Part shown: in pieces, positions 20,106 through 21,546 of the stretch | How positions within the stretch are numbered: the first letter of the stretch is position 1 | Layout of the letters: every line of letters starts with the position of its first letter | Assembly (NCBI GenBank): GCA_030689795.1 | Contig: JAUYEO010000178.1 | Span: 1 to 21,546, forward strand | DNA length: 21,546 nucleotides | Reading direction: 5' to 3' | DNA from: Desulfobacterales bacterium | GTDB lineage: Bacteria; Desulfobacterota; Desulfobacteria; Desulfobacterales; RPRI01 | Notes under the pieces: generated by a model | The model's input: the letters and a program-made list of their open reading frames with translations, nothing else | The model's database searches: none | What the model was told of the DNA's origin: nothing | Made by a program: the position numbers and the translations under genes

Positions 20106-21546
20106 GGCTCAACCCAACCTCTCCTATCGATTTAAACTTCATGTCACTTAACAGCTCACTGTGGGACAATACCTTGAGTGAAGGGACAAAATATTCCACC
20201 AATTTTTTCAAGTGTCGGCGTAATGTGGGTGATGTTAATATAATCGGCTGAATATTCTGCATCATCGCTTTTTCAGACTCCTCCTTGATCGATTCCAGGA
20301 GCTGGTCAGCTGTCTTAGGGTCTATTGCAAGATATGAACCATGTTCCGTTTTTTGAATATTTTTCAGAAGAATATTTTCGATATCCGGAGACATCGTTAT
20401 CAGGTTCAAGCGGCCATCCTCGCCCAGATAAGGGCTGATAATTGATCGGGCCAGTTTATGCCGGACATATTCCGTCAAAAGTTCGGTGTCTTTTGTCAGT
20501 GGAGCATAGTCGGCAAGTGTTTCAATTATGGTCAGCATATCCTTGATCGGCACCTGTTCTTTCAACAGGTTTTGTAAAACTTTCTGCACACCGCCCAGCG
20601 AAAGAGCACTCGGCACCAGTTCTTCAACAACTTTTGGATGGGATTTGCTCAGGTTGTTCAGTAAGCTCTGAACTTCCTGACGCCCCAGAAGTTCCGCTGA
20701 GTGCATTCTGAGCACCTCGGTCAAATGTGTAGCCATCACGGTCACATTATCAACGACCGTATAACCGGCAAGCTTCGCTTCTTCTTTTTTCGCTCCGGGA
20801 ATCCAAACTGCCGGCAGGTTAAAGGATGGCTCATAAGTATTGATTCCTTCGATTTTTCTGGCCGCATCGCCCGGATCCATTGCCAGAAAATGATTAACCA
20901 TCAGCTCTGCGCCTGCAATTTTTACCCCCTTCAACAGAATCCGGTATTCAGACGATTTCAGCTGCAGGTTGTCACGGATATGAATCGGGGGTATAACGAT
21001 CCCCAGCTCAATGGCAAACTGCCGGCGGATCGATCGGACCTTATCCAGGAACTCGCCGCCCTGATCCTTATCGACAAGCGCGATCAGGCCGTATCCGACC
21101 TCCAGCTCCAGCAGATCGACCAGCAACAGGTGTTCAACTATTTCCGGACCGGCATCAACCTCTTTCTTTTTGCTTTTTTTAATTTCTTCAGTCCGGGAGG
21201 TCTGTGCTTTCTGCCTGAATAAATAAACTGACCCTCCGATTATAAGGGAAAGTATGATAAACGAAAAATGCGGTAAACCAGGTATCAGTCCGAATAGAAA
21301 TATTATCATGGCCGACAGATAAATCGCCTTGTGATATTTCAGGAATTGTTTGCCGAACTCCTTGCCCATGGTATCTGTTGAACCGGATCTGCTGAGTACG
21401 ATGCCCGCTGCAGTAGATATTACGAGCGCGGGAATTTGCGATACCAGTCCGTCACCAATCGTCAACAGGGTATAATTTGTAGCAGCATCGCCTACGGATA
21501 TCTGCTTCTGAAAAACGCCGATAATGAATCCGCCGACGATATTGAT
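20092..21546 (-). CDS. flhA: Flagellar export gate protein FlhA, C-terminal part (cut by window edge)
   Basis: The frame is open through the right edge; about 484 residues of the usual about 690 are present. It contains VGGFIIGVFQKQISVGDAAT, then LLTIGDGLVSQIPALVISTA and GIVLSRSGS of the conserved region. Membrane segments (YLSAMIIFLFGLIPGLPHF, then FIILSLIIGGSVYLF) follow, then a linker and the large cytosolic domain (GYGLIALVDKDQGG, VVDNVTVMATHLTEVLR, IEETL-like helices). FlhA docks late export substrates. Only the N-terminal membrane helices are missing. Its stop overlaps flhF. Confidence 0.96.
   Translation of the reverse strand: MNIVGGFIIGVFQKQISVGDAATNYTLLTIGDGLVSQIPALVISTAAGIVLSRSGSTDTMGKEFGKQFLKYHKAIYLSAMIIFLFGLIPGLPHFSFIILSLIIGGSVYLFRQKAQTSRTEEIKKSKKKEVDAGPEIVEHLLLVDLLELEVGYGLIALVDKDQGGEFLDKVRSIRRQFAIELGIVIPPIHIRDNLQLKSSEYRILLKGVKIAGAELMVNHFLAMDPGDAARKIEGINTYEPSFNLPAVWIPGAKKEEAKLAGYTVVDNVTVMATHLTEVLRMHSAELLGRQEVQSLLNNLSKSHPKVVEELVPSALSLGGVQKVLQNLLKEQVPIKDMLTIIETLADYAPLTKDTELLTEYVRHKLARSIISPYLGEDGRLNLITMSPDIENILLKNIQKTEHGSYLAIDPKTADQLLESIKEESEKAMMQNIQPIILTSPTLRRHLKKLVEYFVPSLKVLSHSELLSDMKFKSIGEVGLSRANS

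Overview
This window is most likely from a free-living, flagellated deltaproteobacterium (Desulfobacterota in the broad sense). I infer this from the gene order flhA-flhF-flhG-fliA-(fliL-like), then flgF-flgG-flgA-flgH-flgI-flgJ-flgN-flgK-flgL-csrA-fliW, from the paired csrA/fliW, and from the moderate GC content. No species can be named from the sequence alone.

Layout. Bases 1-1498 (minus) hold the N-terminal half of the transcription-repair coupling factor Mfd, cut by the window edge. A tRNA-Thr(CGT) with its own terminator follows on the plus strand (1529-1648). Bases 1650-2860 (minus) are a decaying accessory patch. It holds a short DUF2335-like reading frame overlapping a 72-aa conserved small protein, a small membrane ORF broken by an in-frame TGA, and an antitoxin/toxin pair whose toxin has lost its N-terminus. 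Bases 2860-5074 are gene-poor. They carry dispersed REP-like repeats around one HD-GYP c-di-GMP phosphodiesterase gene (plus strand) and one small orphan gene.

From 5075 to the right edge everything is a long minus-strand flagellar cluster. Reading 5' to 3' on that strand: flhA (C-terminal part), flhF, flhG, fliA (sigma-28), a FliL-like protein, a charged small protein, a DUF2802-type membrane/HTH protein, a FliK-like protein, an orphan FlhB C-terminal domain, then flgF, flgG, flgA, flgH, flgI, flgJ (rod-binding domain only), flgN, flgK, flgL, csrA and fliW. Most junctions overlap or are separated by a few bases, so translation is probably coupled. Two promoters fit the flagellar hierarchy. 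A near-consensus sigma-54 site lies upstream of flgF (rod and ring genes), and a near-consensus sigma-28 site lies upstream of flgN (hook-filament junction genes plus the CsrA/FliW switch). The sigma factor reading the second site, FliA, is encoded in the same cluster.

The most unusual feature is a family of heptamer-periodic repeats. Five of the larger gaps inside the flagellar cluster (9044-9106, 13715-13777, 15227-15316, 16424-16684, 18944-19034) are made largely or wholly of 7-bp units. The largest has 28 consecutive 7-bp units with no indel. Several arrays switch strand sense in the middle or are flanked by inverted heptamers, so their transcripts could fold. Two arrays run into the 3' ends of genes and supply the stop codon. 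A 177-bp MITE-like element and a 15-bp perfect hairpin also lie in gaps of this cluster.
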